Counted from the stretch's first letter, positions 17,965-27,283 are shown. The stretch is 64,000 bases of DNA from an uncultured Eggerthellaceae bacterium (GCA_937892845.1 CALBGP010000032.1:1-64000), one strand, 5' to 3'. Made by a program: numbers and translations. Notes: generated from the letters alone by a model not told the origin.

Positions 17965-18001
17965 AAGCCCCATCGATTCCACCAAGGCATCGATGGGGCT
18001 T
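17965..18001. terminator. Bidirectional terminator between alkD and the LPXTG protein gene
   Basis: Perfect 13-bp arms, AAGCCCCATCGAT and its complement, surround an 11-nt loop. A short A-run before the left arm gives a T-run for minus-strand transcripts. It lies between two convergent genes. Confidence 0.8.
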
Positions 18002-18048
18002 GCTCGCGCCCGCCGAACAGCAGGCACGCACCTATTGAGCGCGACAGC

Positions 18049-19551
18049 TTAGAGCTGCATGCGCTTCCTGAAAACGAACGCGAATACCGCAGAGGCCGCC
18101 AGGGCAATCAGCGCCAGGCCGGCAATCGCAAAGGACGCATCTCCGGTCTGGGGAAGGGTCGCGCTGCCGTTTCCTTCACCTGCGCTGTCATTCTCCGGGT
18201 CGGAAGGACCGCTGGGCTTCTGGGGGGCCACGTAGTCAGGATCCTCCGCGCCGCAGACGGTGCAGATGCCGTCCTTGTAGGAATGGGCCAGCTTCTCAAT
18301 CGCGCTGCCCTGCTCAACGACCTTGCCGCAGACAGTGCATACCTTATCGCCGGTGTAACCTTCCTCGGTGCAGGTTGCATCCTTTGCACCGACCAGCTCG
18401 ACGCTGTCATGCGCATCGACCACGAAATGATCGTCTTCGCTCGGCTTGACAACATCGGATTCAGCAACTCCGGTCATGGACCCCTGAGCGGCATCGGCAA
18501 CTTCGCCGGACGCTCCGAAATACCCCTTCTTCTGGACCATGACATCCGCAGCGGTGCCGGTCATAGCCAAAGTCACCGTGCCCTGCACTTCCCCGGCATC
18601 CGCACGGCCATCACCGAGCAAAATGTCGCCGTTGCCGAGGGACGTGCGGCCTTCACTGAGGACGAACTCCGAATTGCTCACAGAAAGATTGGTCACAGCA
18701 CCAGGCTGGGAGACAATGCGCAGAGGAGCGCCGTACGTCTTGGTGGCAGCCGCGCTGGGACCCTGCTCGGTCGCGCAGTCTATGAACGTGCAGTTCTCGA
18801 TGGCGATGTTTTGCACGCCGGTGGATTTGTGGTTGATGTTCAGCGCGAGGGCGATCTCTTTGAATTCGGTATTCTTGATCGAAATGTCGCCGTTGGCATT
18901 CGAGTACACGGTGGTGCCGACGTTTGCGACCAAGTCGCCATCGGCGGTGCCGTCAAAGCTGCAGCCATCCAGGGAGATGTTGATCACGCCTTCTTTGTTG
19001 GCGGTGTTGGTGAAATAGATGCGCTGCATGTCCTTGCAGTCCTCAAACACCAGATTGATGGTATGCGCGGTGTTGCGCTCACCCCATGCAGCAATGCCGT
19101 CGAGGCTTTTCACCGTAACGGTGACGTCTTTCTCCAAAAACGCCCCCGCAGCTGCATCCTGTTTGCCCGTCACGCGATTGTGCTTGTACTTGTCAAGCTC
19201 CAGGTCGCGCTCGCCCGAAGTGACCTGGGCGCCGTTGCCGTAGATGACCATGCTGTCAGCCACATGCCCATGGGTCATGCCGCCTACATCGGCACCGGGC
19301 TTGCAGTAGAGCTCAGCAACGCCCTCGGGGGAGCTCATGAACACGCCTTCGAGCGCGTCTGTCAGCGTTGCGTAGTACTTACCGTCGTAATACACGGTGT
19401 TATCACCGAAGGCGGCTTCATCCACTCCTTCAGGCAGAACAACCGTGCGATCAGCTGCAGATGCACCTTCGAGCGCAAATGCGCACGCAGGCAGCAACAT
19501 GAGGGCTGCGACGGCTGCGACTATGCGAGCAAGCCATGCTTTCTGTTTCAT
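18049..19551 (-). CDS. LPXTG-anchored surface protein with beta-helix repeats
   Basis: A 500-residue secreted protein. It has a Sec signal peptide (KQKAWLARIVAAVAALMLLPACAFA). A long middle part has short strand-turn repeats such as ISLDGCSFDGTADG, ISIKNTEFKEIALALNI and IAIENCTFIDCA, the pattern of a right-handed parallel beta-helix. Two CTVCG-containing segments follow, of a kind common in gut bacterial wall proteins. The C-terminus is LPQTG (about 466-470), a hydrophobic helix and RKRMQL. It is probably a wall-displayed adhesin or glycan-binding protein. No catalytic residues are evident. It is monocistronic. Confidence 0.88.
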   Translation of the reverse strand: MKQKAWLARIVAAVAALMLLPACAFALEGASAADRTVVLPEGVDEAAFGDNTVYYDGKYYATLTDALEGVFMSSPEGVAELYCKPGADVGGMTHGHVADSMVIYGNGAQVTSGERDLELDKYKHNRVTGKQDAAAGAFLEKDVTVTVKSLDGIAAWGERNTAHTINLVFEDCKDMQRIYFTNTANKEGVINISLDGCSFDGTADGDLVANVGTTVYSNANGDISIKNTEFKEIALALNINHKSTGVQNIAIENCTFIDCATEQGPSAAATKTYGAPLRIVSQPGAVTNLSVSNSEFVLSEGRTSLGNGDILLGDGRADAGEVQGTVTLAMTGTAADVMVQKKGYFGASGEVADAAQGSMTGVAESDVVKPSEDDHFVVDAHDSVELVGAKDATCTEEGYTGDKVCTVCGKVVEQGSAIEKLAHSYKDGICTVCGAEDPDYVAPQKPSGPSDPENDSAGEGNGSATLPQTGDASFAIAGLALIALAASAVFAFVFRKRMQL

Positions 19552-19720
19552 GCCCGTATCTCCTTATCGTTTCCGGAATTTCGTCCCATGCCGTAGAATC
19601 CAACATGGGCAGACTGTCGCCACTATACCATCTGACGCCTTGACTCGCCTTGCTAAATCCTGTGAAATATCCCCCACCTCACAGAAGCACGTAGATTAAA
19701 GCACGGTTGAAAGGAGAGCC

Positions 19721-20383
19721 ATGAACGCACTGTCGTGGGTCGAAAGCATCACAGCGAAGCTGACAGCCGAATTCCCAAACCGCATCCGCTTCACAGGCCT
19801 CCAGGGAAGCCGAGCCCGCGGGGAAGCGCATGAGGGAAGCGACATAGACCTTGTGGTCATATTCGACGAACTGCACGCCGACGATCTGGCGCGGTGCCGC
19901 AGCATCATCGAGGCCGCGCCCCATAGCAACCTTGCCTGCGGATTCATCGGAGACGAAACCACTCTGTCCCGATGGCCGCGCCACGAACTCTTTCAGTTCT
20001 ACCATGACACCATCCCCGTCTTCGGCTCGCTTCCCCATGTCGGCGAATTCACCGTCCGCGACGCAGCAAAAGCAGCCCGCATCGGCGCATCGGGCATATA
20101 CCATGCCGCCTGCCACGCCTACATGTTCGACGGCGAATCCGCAGACGAGATTCTGGCAAGCCTTTTCAAGGGAGCATTCTTCACGCTCCAAGCCCTTTGC
20201 TTCGCCAGAACCGGAAGCTATCCGCGCACGCGAGCGGAACTATCCGGCCTGATTGAAGGGGACGAAGCGCGCATCCTCGAGATCAGCAACGATCCGCACG
20301 CACACCGCCCCGCAAACGATGAAGAGCGGCGAGGCCAGGTCGATTTGCTCATAGGATGGGCGGCCCGCATCTTGGCGCAATAG
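19721..20383 (+). CDS. Nucleotidyltransferase-domain protein
   Basis: A 220-residue protein with a polymerase-beta-type nucleotidyltransferase N-terminus. GLQGSRARGEAHEGSDIDLVVIF contains the GSxxRG and SDIDL motifs with the two metal-binding Asp. The C-terminal half is helical (HAACHAYMFDGESADEILASLFKGAFFTLQALCF), which resembles the HEPN-like half of aminoglycoside nucleotidyltransferases or MNT-type proteins. Both halves are in one chain, and no separate HEPN toxin lies beside it. The start follows AAAGGAG. The substrate is unknown. Confidence 0.82.
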   Translation: MNALSWVESITAKLTAEFPNRIRFTGLQGSRARGEAHEGSDIDLVVIFDELHADDLARCRSIIEAAPHSNLACGFIGDETTLSRWPRHELFQFYHDTIPVFGSLPHVGEFTVRDAAKAARIGASGIYHAACHAYMFDGESADEILASLFKGAFFTLQALCFARTGSYPRTRAELSGLIEGDEARILEISNDPHAHRPANDEERRGQVDLLIGWAARILAQ

Positions 20384-20468
20384 CCGTAGGGCAAGGTTGA
20401 GAGCATCGAAGCCTGATAGAATGCCCATCGAGCAGGGCATTTCAAGATAAACCGACCGAAAGGCCACC

Positions 20469-20987
20469 ATGTTCGCACATCGCATCGATACCATCGGAGA
20501 CAATCCTCAATGGTCCCAGGAGGCCGCAACATGGTTTGCTGAAAAATGGGGAATACCCGCCGAAGCTTACCTTGAAAGCATGAACGAAAGCGCACCGATG
20601 CACACAGGCGACAATCAGTCGGCAAATATGCAGCCGGTGCCGCAGTGGTTCATCGTCCGCGATTGCAACAATCCAGAAAACCCCATCATCGCCGGTTGCG
20701 GAATCATAGAGAACGACTTCCACGACCGACCCGACCTGAGTCCAAATCTCTGCGCCCTCTTCGTTGAAGAGAGGTTTCGCAACCGCGGGCTGGCAACGCA
20801 GCTCCTCGATGCCGCACGCACCTATGTGGGCGCTCATGGCATCGATTCCCTCTACCTCATCACGGACCATACAAACTTCTATGAGAAACTCGGGTGGGAG
20901 TACCTGGGATACGTGAACGCAGACGACGGCACCGCAATGCGCATGTACCGAGCCGACGCATCACCGAAACAACCTGCACTCAATTAA
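20469..20987 (+). CDS. GNAT family N-acetyltransferase
   Basis: This 172-residue protein has the GNAT acetyl-CoA-binding segment LCALFVEERFRNRGLATQLLDAAR (motif A, RNRGLA) and a later NFYEKLGWEYLGY. It would transfer an acetyl group from acetyl-CoA to an amine. The ATG follows AAAGG. It lies 85 nt after the nucleotidyltransferase gene on the same strand. The two may be co-transcribed small-molecule or resistance modifiers, but the substrate cannot be told. Confidence 0.88.
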   Translation: MFAHRIDTIGDNPQWSQEAATWFAEKWGIPAEAYLESMNESAPMHTGDNQSANMQPVPQWFIVRDCNNPENPIIAGCGIIENDFHDRPDLSPNLCALFVEERFRNRGLATQLLDAARTYVGAHGIDSLYLITDHTNFYEKLGWEYLGYVNADDGTAMRMYRADASPKQPALN

Positions 20988-21044
20988 CGTGCGTTTTTAC
21001 GTACGTTATGATGAGGAAACGCAGACAACGGGAGAGGAGGAAAC

Positions 21045-21080
21045 ATGACCAGCGTAACCGCAGACAAACTGGACTGGTAG
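21045..21080 (+). pseudogene. Remnant of a type II antitoxin gene
   Basis: After a good ribosome site (GGAGAGGAGG), an ATG opens MTSVTADKLDW and stops. The first residues look like a Phd/YefM-type antitoxin start, and the frame ends one codon-gap before a toxin-like frame, as in a normal antitoxin-toxin pair. About 60-70 codons are missing, so an internal deletion is the simplest reading. Confidence 0.5.
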
Positions 21081-21082
21081 CA

Positions 21083-21180
21083 ATGTATCTGGTCTAATTC
21101 ACCAAACAGGCTGCAAAGGACGCGAGGAAACTCAAATCAGCAGGACTGGACAAGAAAGCGAAGGTCGGATCTGAAACGCG
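21083..21180 (+). pseudogene. Truncated YoeB/RelE-type toxin gene with in-frame stop
   Basis: Read from the ATG at 21083, the frame gives MYLV, a TAA stop, then FTKQAAKDARKLKSAGLDKK, which is the characteristic N-terminus of Txe/YoeB/RelE toxins. The homology ends after about 28 codons and the sequence runs into the 3' end of the opposite-strand phosphotransferase gene. Both the nonsense codon and the missing C-terminus mark it as dead. Confidence 0.65.
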
Positions 21181-21191
21181 CTTGCGCACGT

Positions 21192-21851
21192 CTACCGGCA
21201 CCGCCCATACAAGTCCAGCACCATCATTCCGAACGCAGCACCGAACTCTTCCTCGTCCTCATCATCGAGCAAGTACACGAAATCGCTTTTCGGTTTCCCA
21301 ACGCGACAATCTGCGAAGTCCAGAATCCCGCAGACGCGGCCAAAATCGTCGAACAGCACATGGTTGAGGCTGAAGTCGCCATGCAGAAGGGCTAGGTCCC
21401 TCCTCTTGACAGGAAGAACATCCCTTCGCGCATGAAGGCACCGCAGGAAATTTGCAATGATTTCCGCATTTTCGGAACGGATATCCTCATCAAGCGCCAA
21501 GAACTCCGGCTTGTTCAGGCTTCTGCCCCGCACCCGCGTGCAGACGGAATAGGCATACTCGCCGTCTGCATCGCTGCCGTCCGAACGTCCACCGCGAACA
21601 GCCGGAAACACCCCGTCGAAAAGCACTTCGGGAATCCGCAGAGGCATATCTCGCCCCAATGCCCTCAGTACCCGCATTTCGGTCCGGAGACGATCGCTGG
21701 CCTTCCGACTCTTCGGGAGTTTGAGAACCAGGTCCCGATTGATGGCGAAGGCTTCCGAGTCTTCCCCGCGTCCAAGGAACTCAATGGATTCAACTTGCAC
21801 CCGACCAGATGCCTCAGCCACATCCTTCGCAAATTCGACTGAGTATTTCAC
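21192..21851 (-). CDS. Aminoglycoside phosphotransferase (APH)-fold kinase
   Basis: A 219-residue small-molecule kinase of the APH/choline-kinase fold. It has an N-lobe with FLGRGEDSEAFAI and a Lys in DLVLKLPKS, the catalytic loop LLHGDFSLNHVLF (Asp and Asn) and the metal-binding GILDFADCRVG. It is shorter than resistance enzymes (about 265-300 residues), lacking part of the C-terminal helices. The GTG at 21851 is chosen because AAAGGAGG lies six nt before it. It could confer antibiotic resistance or phosphorylate a metabolite; the sequence does not decide. Confidence 0.82.
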   Translation of the reverse strand: MKYSVEFAKDVAEASGRVQVESIEFLGRGEDSEAFAINRDLVLKLPKSRKASDRLRTEMRVLRALGRDMPLRIPEVLFDGVFPAVRGGRSDGSDADGEYAYSVCTRVRGRSLNKPEFLALDEDIRSENAEIIANFLRCLHARRDVLPVKRRDLALLHGDFSLNHVLFDDFGRVCGILDFADCRVGKPKSDFVYLLDDEDEEEFGAAFGMMVLDLYGRCR

Positions 21852-22131
21852 TTGCAACCTCCTTTCGCTCATCATCAGCGGATTCACCTGTCGCAGCGCC
21901 ATCGCTCATCAGCCATGGCATCCACAAGCCATGGTCCGTCCATCTTCGGACCGTCGCACCGCATCATTATCGATGCCATGCCCCCAACGGCCACGCGATG
22001 CGCGATACGTTCGAGGGCGATATCGGCACTGTTCACACCAACGTAGCACAGATGCACTTGATACCCTCTCCGGCACGCCTGCCATTCCGAGACCATCATA
22101 ACATCGTGATGGAATTCACCTGCGGCAACGC

Positions 22132-22977
22132 CTACCAATCGATTTCGACAGATTCGATTCGCTCCGCCTGGATGGCAGCACGGGCAGCAGCCTGACCTTC
22201 GATGGCCTGGTCAAGCTGGCGGGCGTAATACGTCAAACCGATATCGATCATGCGGTAATAGCCCAGCTCGGCTTCGCAATACAGCCTCAGAGCGCGCCTC
22301 GGATCGGGCTTCACCACACCCTCTATCCCCTTCATCAGGTAATCGGCCAGATGATGCGCAGACCTGCACTTCATGTCATCCGAACGAGCGTGGTCGTACG
22401 CCATCGAATACAGCCTCCAAGCCATGCGATCGCTTTTCGGCACGCCTTTGCCGCCCGCATACAGATCGCCCAGCTTCCAAAGAGCCTCTACATTGTCCTC
22501 AAGAAACACAGCGCGCGCATAGCATTCGTACGCACGGGCATAATCCCTTTTGCCGGCTCGCCCGTAATAGTAGACATAACCAAGGTTGACCGACGCCTGG
22601 CCACTCCCCCGTTCGGCGCCCAGCTCGTAGAGCGCGACAACCTTTTCATAGTCCTCCGGCTCAGGACCGCCATGGTAGATGTTGCCCAGATTGCAGCAGC
22701 TGCCCGCATCGCCGCAAGCCACGGCATGCTCATAGATTCGTATGACATGCTTGCGGAAGGCGGCATTATCCATGGCTCGGGCATACTCTTCGCCGTTGAT
22801 TCCCACAACCTCAAGCATCCATTCGAAATCTTCGTCCAGTGCCTCCCCATAAAGCTGCGCCAACAGGTCGAATGCCTCTTGCGACATGGTGTTTCGCAGC
22901 GGCGATTCTTCATATTCGACGTCGAGCAGGCCTTCATACGTCCTGCATTCCTGCTCGGTGAGTCTTTTGAATTCCAT
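22132..22977 (-). CDS. Sel1-like repeat protein
   Basis: A 281-residue soluble protein with tandem Sel1-like repeats of about 36 residues between positions 80 and 260. Examples are GSCCNLGNIYHGGPEPEDYEKVVALYELGAERG, ASVNLGYVYYYGRAGKRDYARAYECY and ALWKLGDLYAGGKGVPKSD, described here by their A..LG..Y..G pattern. Such helical solenoids bind other proteins. The ATG at 22977 follows AAAGGGG and starts MEFKRLTEQE. It is monocistronic, and its partner is unknown. Confidence 0.85.
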   Translation of the reverse strand: MEFKRLTEQECRTYEGLLDVEYEESPLRNTMSQEAFDLLAQLYGEALDEDFEWMLEVVGINGEEYARAMDNAAFRKHVIRIYEHAVACGDAGSCCNLGNIYHGGPEPEDYEKVVALYELGAERGSGQASVNLGYVYYYGRAGKRDYARAYECYARAVFLEDNVEALWKLGDLYAGGKGVPKSDRMAWRLYSMAYDHARSDDMKCRSAHHLADYLMKGIEGVVKPDPRRALRLYCEAELGYYRMIDIGLTYYARQLDQAIEGQAAARAAIQAERIESVEIDW

Positions 22978-23232
22978 GGCAGCCCCTTTCTCGCAAAAAC
23001 CGATATTGCGCACTGGTGCCATTATGGCACCCAACCGCCCCTTTGGTGGGTAGCGTATGGGACAGGGGCGGTTCGGGCGTTGTCAAGGAGGAACAGCCCG
23101 TCTACGGACGAAAGGATCGGCAATCATCGATTCGGAAACAACCGCCCCTCTCTGCATGGGGTCAACATCGCGAGCCTGTAGGCTTTCGAAAATGAGACAA
23201 TCAGCCATACCCGCCGTCCGAAAGGAAGCGCC

Positions 23233-24192
23233 ATGTGCACAGCCGTCAGATTCACCGATGCGAACGGAGCCCTGTTCTTCGGGCGCAACCTGGACTGGAC
23301 CGAGTCCTACGGAGAGCAGGTCCTGGTCACTCCCCGCGGCTTCGACTACCGCTACGCCTTCAACGCGGATCATCGCGAGGAGTCCCTTGCCGTCATGGGC
23401 ATAGGATCCGTGATGGACGGCAAGCCCATGTACTTCGACTGCGCCAACGAAGCCGGCCTGGCAGTCGCGGGCCTGAATTTCCCCCGCTGCGGAGTCTTTC
23501 CGCACACGCCCGCGCCGGGCAAGACCAACATCGCAACCTTCGAGTTCCCCCTCTGGGTCGCGCGCAACTTCGCCACGGCTGACAAGGTCTGCGAAGCGCT
23601 TGGGAACGCGGCCCTCGTCTCGCCCGCAATCCCAGGACAGCCCGAATCCCTTCTGCACTGGATCATCTCGGACGCCCGCCGCTGCATCGTGGTCGAATGC
23701 ACGAAAAGCGGTCTGCGCATACACGAGAATCGCATTGGCGTGCTGGCAAACTCACCCGAATTCCCTTGGCATGAGGCGAATCTGGACAACTACATCTGCG
23801 CCACCAGCGAACCCGTAAAGCCCGCCGCATGGGGCAGCCAGCCGCTTGTCGCATGGGGCATAGGTGCGGGAATGGAAGCCATACCGGGCGGCGTGGGATC
23901 TGCCGCCCGATTCGTCCGCGCCGCCTACACCAACGCAAACCACCCCGCAACCGACACGGAACGCAAGGGCATCGCACGCCTGTTCCGCACGCTGAGCGCC
24001 GTGCAAATGGTGGACGGCATGGCCAAGGCTCCTGACGACCGATTCGAGAAAACGCTGTTCACGAGCGGTTTTTCCGCTGCATCGGCAACCTATTACGCAA
24101 ACACCTACGACGACTTCGAAATCCGCGCCTTTCCGTTTTCGGAATTCCAGCTTGACGGCGCCGATCTGCAAACGCGCCCCTTGTACCGATAG
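23233..24192 (+). CDS. Choloylglycine hydrolase family (bile salt hydrolase/penicillin V acylase)
   Basis: A 319-residue N-terminal-nucleophile hydrolase. After removal of Met1, Cys2 would be the nucleophile. Arg18 and Asp21 (FFGRNLDW), Asn82 (GLNFP) and an Asn near 173 (LANSPEF) match the family's catalytic set, and an Arg in RFVRAAY fits the last position. These enzymes release glycine or taurine from bile salts or cleave N-acyl homologues, and the GLNFP loop favours the bile-salt group. No signal peptide is present, so it acts in the cytoplasm. The start follows GAAAGGAAG. It is monocistronic. Confidence 0.9.
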   Translation: MCTAVRFTDANGALFFGRNLDWTESYGEQVLVTPRGFDYRYAFNADHREESLAVMGIGSVMDGKPMYFDCANEAGLAVAGLNFPRCGVFPHTPAPGKTNIATFEFPLWVARNFATADKVCEALGNAALVSPAIPGQPESLLHWIISDARRCIVVECTKSGLRIHENRIGVLANSPEFPWHEANLDNYICATSEPVKPAAWGSQPLVAWGIGAGMEAIPGGVGSAARFVRAAYTNANHPATDTERKGIARLFRTLSAVQMVDGMAKAPDDRFEKTLFTSGFSAASATYYANTYDDFEIRAFPFSEFQLDGADLQTRPLYR

Positions 24193-24325
24193 GCGCCCGA
24201 CGATACGACGCCATCCAAGCGGTAACGCGTCCAACCGGAGCGCTCGGTTCCGCACAAGATTGAGCAATCCAGCAATCCGTCCCAGGCGGTATACTGTGCC
24301 CCCAGCTGCAAGCACGAAGGAAAGG

Positions 24326-25333
24326 ATGGCCATGGCTGCCGATACATCCATTTACGAATACATCTGCAATCATATCGAAGACGGCCGCCTGCCCGAAAAC
24401 TTCAAACTGGAACCTTTCGACGAGCCAGACTCTGCCCTACGCTTCGCAGATGGGGCCATGGACGGAATCAGCATCTACCATATGGCCAGCGCAGTATTTC
24501 CGAACGATATCGGGACGCGAATCGCCGATGCGCTCGCAGACATCTGCCTGGGAAAGATCGAAGACGCAGAACCGGCACTGGCGTCCATGATGCGCGAACA
24601 CCGCGCCATACGCCTGATCGGCCAGATTCAACGCGCCGTGCTGGACAACACCGACCGCATCGGCCCAGGTGCGCTGATGCGCTATGCAGCGCAGCTGCTG
24701 TTCACCTCACGCGACAAAGAAATGGTCAAACTGGGCCTTTCTTTGATGGAGCTGTTCGACAACCCCATCGATGAGCTGAAGGAAACCGTGCGTGAGCTGG
24801 GGCTTTGCAACGAATTCACGATTTTCGCCGCCTGGTGCGCCCGCAATTGGGAGCACGGCAACGATGAGGTCTTCGCCATGGCCCGCAAGGTGAAAGGCTG
24901 GGGCCGCATCCATTGTGTGGAGATGCTTGAGCCCGAGACGCCCGAAATCCGCGACTGGCTACTGCGCGAAGGCGCCTGCAATTACGTCATGCCCGAGTAC
25001 TCCGCGGCCACCTGCATGGCGAAGGCGGGCGTGGCAGCGCGCCTTGAAAAGCCCCTCTCCGCCGCCGACCTGGATGCCGTATCCTTCTTGCTGGAACACT
25101 CGGTCAGAGAGGATGGGCCGCTGGCGGCGCTTCCCCTGAACGGCAACACGCGAAAGCTCATCGAACTGTATCTGGACCGCGTCGCCGAGCAAGTCGAAGA
25201 CATACGCTGCGGCAAACCCGTCTCCGAATGTCTGAGAGCACTTGCCGCCTATTGCGAAAGCGCCGGCTGGTCCGATATGGCCGAACATTGCCGCTCAGCG
25301 GGCGACATCGCCAAGGAAAAATCCGGCGAATAA
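24326..25333 (+). CDS. Uncharacterised helical protein, paralogue of the 38.3-kb gene
   Basis: A 335-residue soluble protein with no family name I can give. It appears mostly helical and contains the motif LCNEFTIFAAWCARNW followed by VKGWGRIHCVEML. The same block recurs in the protein at 38322-39008 (CDEFTLFCIRIAEHL ... VWGHIHLSEF), and the N-terminal DGISIYHMASA matches DGHILYFNGFG there, so the two are paralogues. The ATG at 24326 has GAAGG five nt upstream. It may be a HEAT-like scaffold. No catalytic site is evident. Confidence 0.75.
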   Translation: MAMAADTSIYEYICNHIEDGRLPENFKLEPFDEPDSALRFADGAMDGISIYHMASAVFPNDIGTRIADALADICLGKIEDAEPALASMMREHRAIRLIGQIQRAVLDNTDRIGPGALMRYAAQLLFTSRDKEMVKLGLSLMELFDNPIDELKETVRELGLCNEFTIFAAWCARNWEHGNDEVFAMARKVKGWGRIHCVEMLEPETPEIRDWLLREGACNYVMPEYSAATCMAKAGVAARLEKPLSAADLDAVSFLLEHSVREDGPLAALPLNGNTRKLIELYLDRVAEQVEDIRCGKPVSECLRALAAYCESAGWSDMAEHCRSAGDIAKEKSGE

Positions 25334-25416
25334 GGATTCCCGGCACGAAAATCACCCCTTGGGAGTCCGGACCCCCGCTATAACCCCTGGCACGCACCGG
25401 GTGCGCCGAACACGAA

Positions 25417-25445
25417 AAAGGCCGCAGCTCGAAGCCGCGGCCTTT
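25417..25445. terminator. Bidirectional terminator between convergent genes
   Basis: Nine-base arms AAAGGCCGC and GCGGCCTTT surround an 11-nt loop. Extra A residues precede the left arm, giving a T-run for the minus-strand purC transcript. It lies 84 nt after the plus-strand stop and 101 nt beyond the purC stop. Confidence 0.7.
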
Positions 25446-25546
25446 CGATTCTGCTGATCGGCATCCGGATTGCAGGTCCGGTCCGCCCGAACGCTTCATC
25501 CTGCAAACGCCTCGTTCTACGGAAGCCCCGCCCTGCAAGCTCCGGC

Positions 25547-26233
25547 TTACGCGAAGAACAGCTTGGACAGCGTCATGGGATCGATGTATTCGCCATCCTT
25601 GTAAACGCGCATGTTGCCCGAGGCGATCTCGTCGATCAGGATCACGTCGCCGTTGGCGTCATAGCCGAATTCGAACTTGATGTCATAGAGCACCAGACCC
25701 TTTTCAGCCAGGTCGTCGGCAACGATCTTGGTGATCTGCTGGGTCATGGCCTTGAGCTGGTCGTACTGCTCAGCAGTCATGACGCCGAGGACAACCAGAC
25801 CGTCCTTGGTTACCAGAGGATCGCCCAGTTCGTCATTCTTGAAGGTGGTCTCAACATAGCTGGGCAGATCGGCGCCCTCTTCGATGTACTGGCCGTAACG
25901 GCGCAGGAAGGAGCCCACGGCCTTGTTGCGGCAGATGACCTCGAGGCCTTCGCCGAACACCTTGGCAGGCAGGACTTCCATGGTGGTGTTGTCCAGGTCT
26001 GCGCTGACGTAATGGGTCTTGATGCCCGCAGCGTTGATCTTCTCGAAGAAGTAGATGGACATGCGCAGGTTCACGTCACCCACGCCTTCGATGGTCAGAC
26101 CCACAGCATTCTCACCCGGATCGAACACACCGTCCTTTCCAGTGCAGTCATCCTTGAACTTCAGCAGATAGTTGCCGTTCTCAAGGGCGAACACATCCTT
26201 GGTCTTACCGGAATAAACGAGTTCCTGGCTCAT
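25547..26233 (-). CDS. purC: Phosphoribosylaminoimidazole-succinocarboxamide synthase
   Basis: PurC joins aspartate to CAIR using ATP in purine synthesis. The 228-residue chain shows the family order: LVYSGKTKDVF with the ATP-contacting Gly-Lys, LLKFKDDCTGKDG, the EVICRNKAVGSFLRRYG substrate loop, and ILIDEIASGNMRVYKDG near the end, where other family members have DE..TPDs.R. Length is normal for the short bacterial form. The start at 26233 (MSQELVYSG) is preceded by GAAAGGATTTTCACC. No other purine gene is adjacent. Confidence 0.93.
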   Translation of the reverse strand: MSQELVYSGKTKDVFALENGNYLLKFKDDCTGKDGVFDPGENAVGLTIEGVGDVNLRMSIYFFEKINAAGIKTHYVSADLDNTTMEVLPAKVFGEGLEVICRNKAVGSFLRRYGQYIEEGADLPSYVETTFKNDELGDPLVTKDGLVVLGVMTAEQYDQLKAMTQQITKIVADDLAEKGLVLYDIKFEFGYDANGDVILIDEIASGNMRVYKDGEYIDPMTLSKLFFA

Positions 26234-26446
26234 GGTGAAAATCCTTTCGTGTACGACATCGCAAGCCTGACTTCGCGAGTGTACACCACTCGAATAGCGC
26301 GCGAGGGCTTGGAAGCGTACGCTACGGAAAAATTCACGCACTCGAAACAGGCTGGAAACCTGACGGGAAGTCGGACTCGACAGAGCTTGACCTGACGAAG
26401 CCGAATCTGACAGAACCGGTCCCGGCAGAACCAGGTCCGATGGCAA

Positions 26447-27010
26447 TCACTTTTCCTGAGGGGTCCCATCCGCCAGATAATGCTCGGCGAACACATGGTT
26501 TGCAGCCGACAGAACCATGGCGCGCACCAGGACCGTCTGCCTGGTCCGCTTGGTTTCAAGACTCGGCAAGGGATCGCCCGTGAACGCGAAAGCCTCATGA
26601 AGGGCATTTTCGAATTCGCGGCACACATAGTTGTAGGCGGTGTCCAAAGGATAGGTGCTTTTCTGGACGCCGTAGAATTGAGCGACCTGCTCGACGGTGA
26701 ACACCGGCTTGAATATCGCCATGGCTATGGCATAGGCAAGGTGCTCCCTGTAGTACCGCTTCCTCACTGCAGGGGGAACCACACCCATCTTCACATAATT
26801 GCTCATCATGGGCTTGGTGATAGGCTCGGTCAGAATGGGCGCCATGGCCTGGTTGACAACGGCAAGGGCCTGCTCCAGATACAAGCCCATGTCGGGCAGG
26901 TCATCGAATCTGGGGCATTCGAACGCCAAGAGCTCCTCAACCCGGCAAGACGGCACCCCGGCACTGCCAACCTTGCGAACCTCTCCGGTTTTTCCGACGC
27001 CGTCAGACAT
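26447..27010 (-). CDS. DUF1836 transcriptional regulator (MerR-like HTH)
   Basis: A 187-residue putative regulator. The segment LTEPITKPMMSNYVKMGVVPP is the MerR-like helix-turn-helix typical of DUF1836 proteins, followed by the helical AYAIAMAIFKPVFTVEQVAQFY. The ATG at 27010 follows AGGGGG, so the residues encoded upstream are not counted. It is divergent from the ferredoxin-like/hypAB operon, with two palindromes in between, and probably controls that operon and itself. The effector is unknown. Confidence 0.8.
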   Translation of the reverse strand: MSDGVGKTGEVRKVGSAGVPSCRVEELLAFECPRFDDLPDMGLYLEQALAVVNQAMAPILTEPITKPMMSNYVKMGVVPPAVRKRYYREHLAYAIAMAIFKPVFTVEQVAQFYGVQKSTYPLDTAYNYVCREFENALHEAFAFTGDPLPSLETKRTRQTVLVRAMVLSAANHVFAEHYLADGTPQEK

Positions 27011-27145
27011 CGCATCCCCCTTGCATCCCCTTGCCCTGCGCGACGTTGCGGGCGCACCCCGAAGCCGCTGAATCTCTCCCTTCCATGGTATCGCGTTTTC
27101 GGCTTGAACCTGCATTGCAATTGTGATTTCACCCATTGTTTCATC

Positions 27146-27194
27146 GAATGTTCGACATTCTATGGTAATATTCCCTACATCGCATGTTTAACAT
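27146..27194. promoter_or_regulatory. Two palindromes in the divergent regulator/ferredoxin promoter
   Basis: GAATGTTCGACATTC (27146-27160, 6-bp arms) and ATGTTTAACAT (27184-27194) share the core ATGTT-ACAT and lie 38 nt apart in an AT-rich stretch between the DUF1836 gene and the ferredoxin-like gene. A further half-site, CATTCGA, follows at about 27213. The layout fits operators for the adjacent regulator, but binding is inferred. Confidence 0.55.
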
Positions 27195-27283
27195 TCGATG
27201 TAAATATGTGAAGCATTCGAAGATGAACCGAGACGGCATGCATCGATGCAAAGCCGCACCAGAAACGTAACGAAGGGAGCTTC

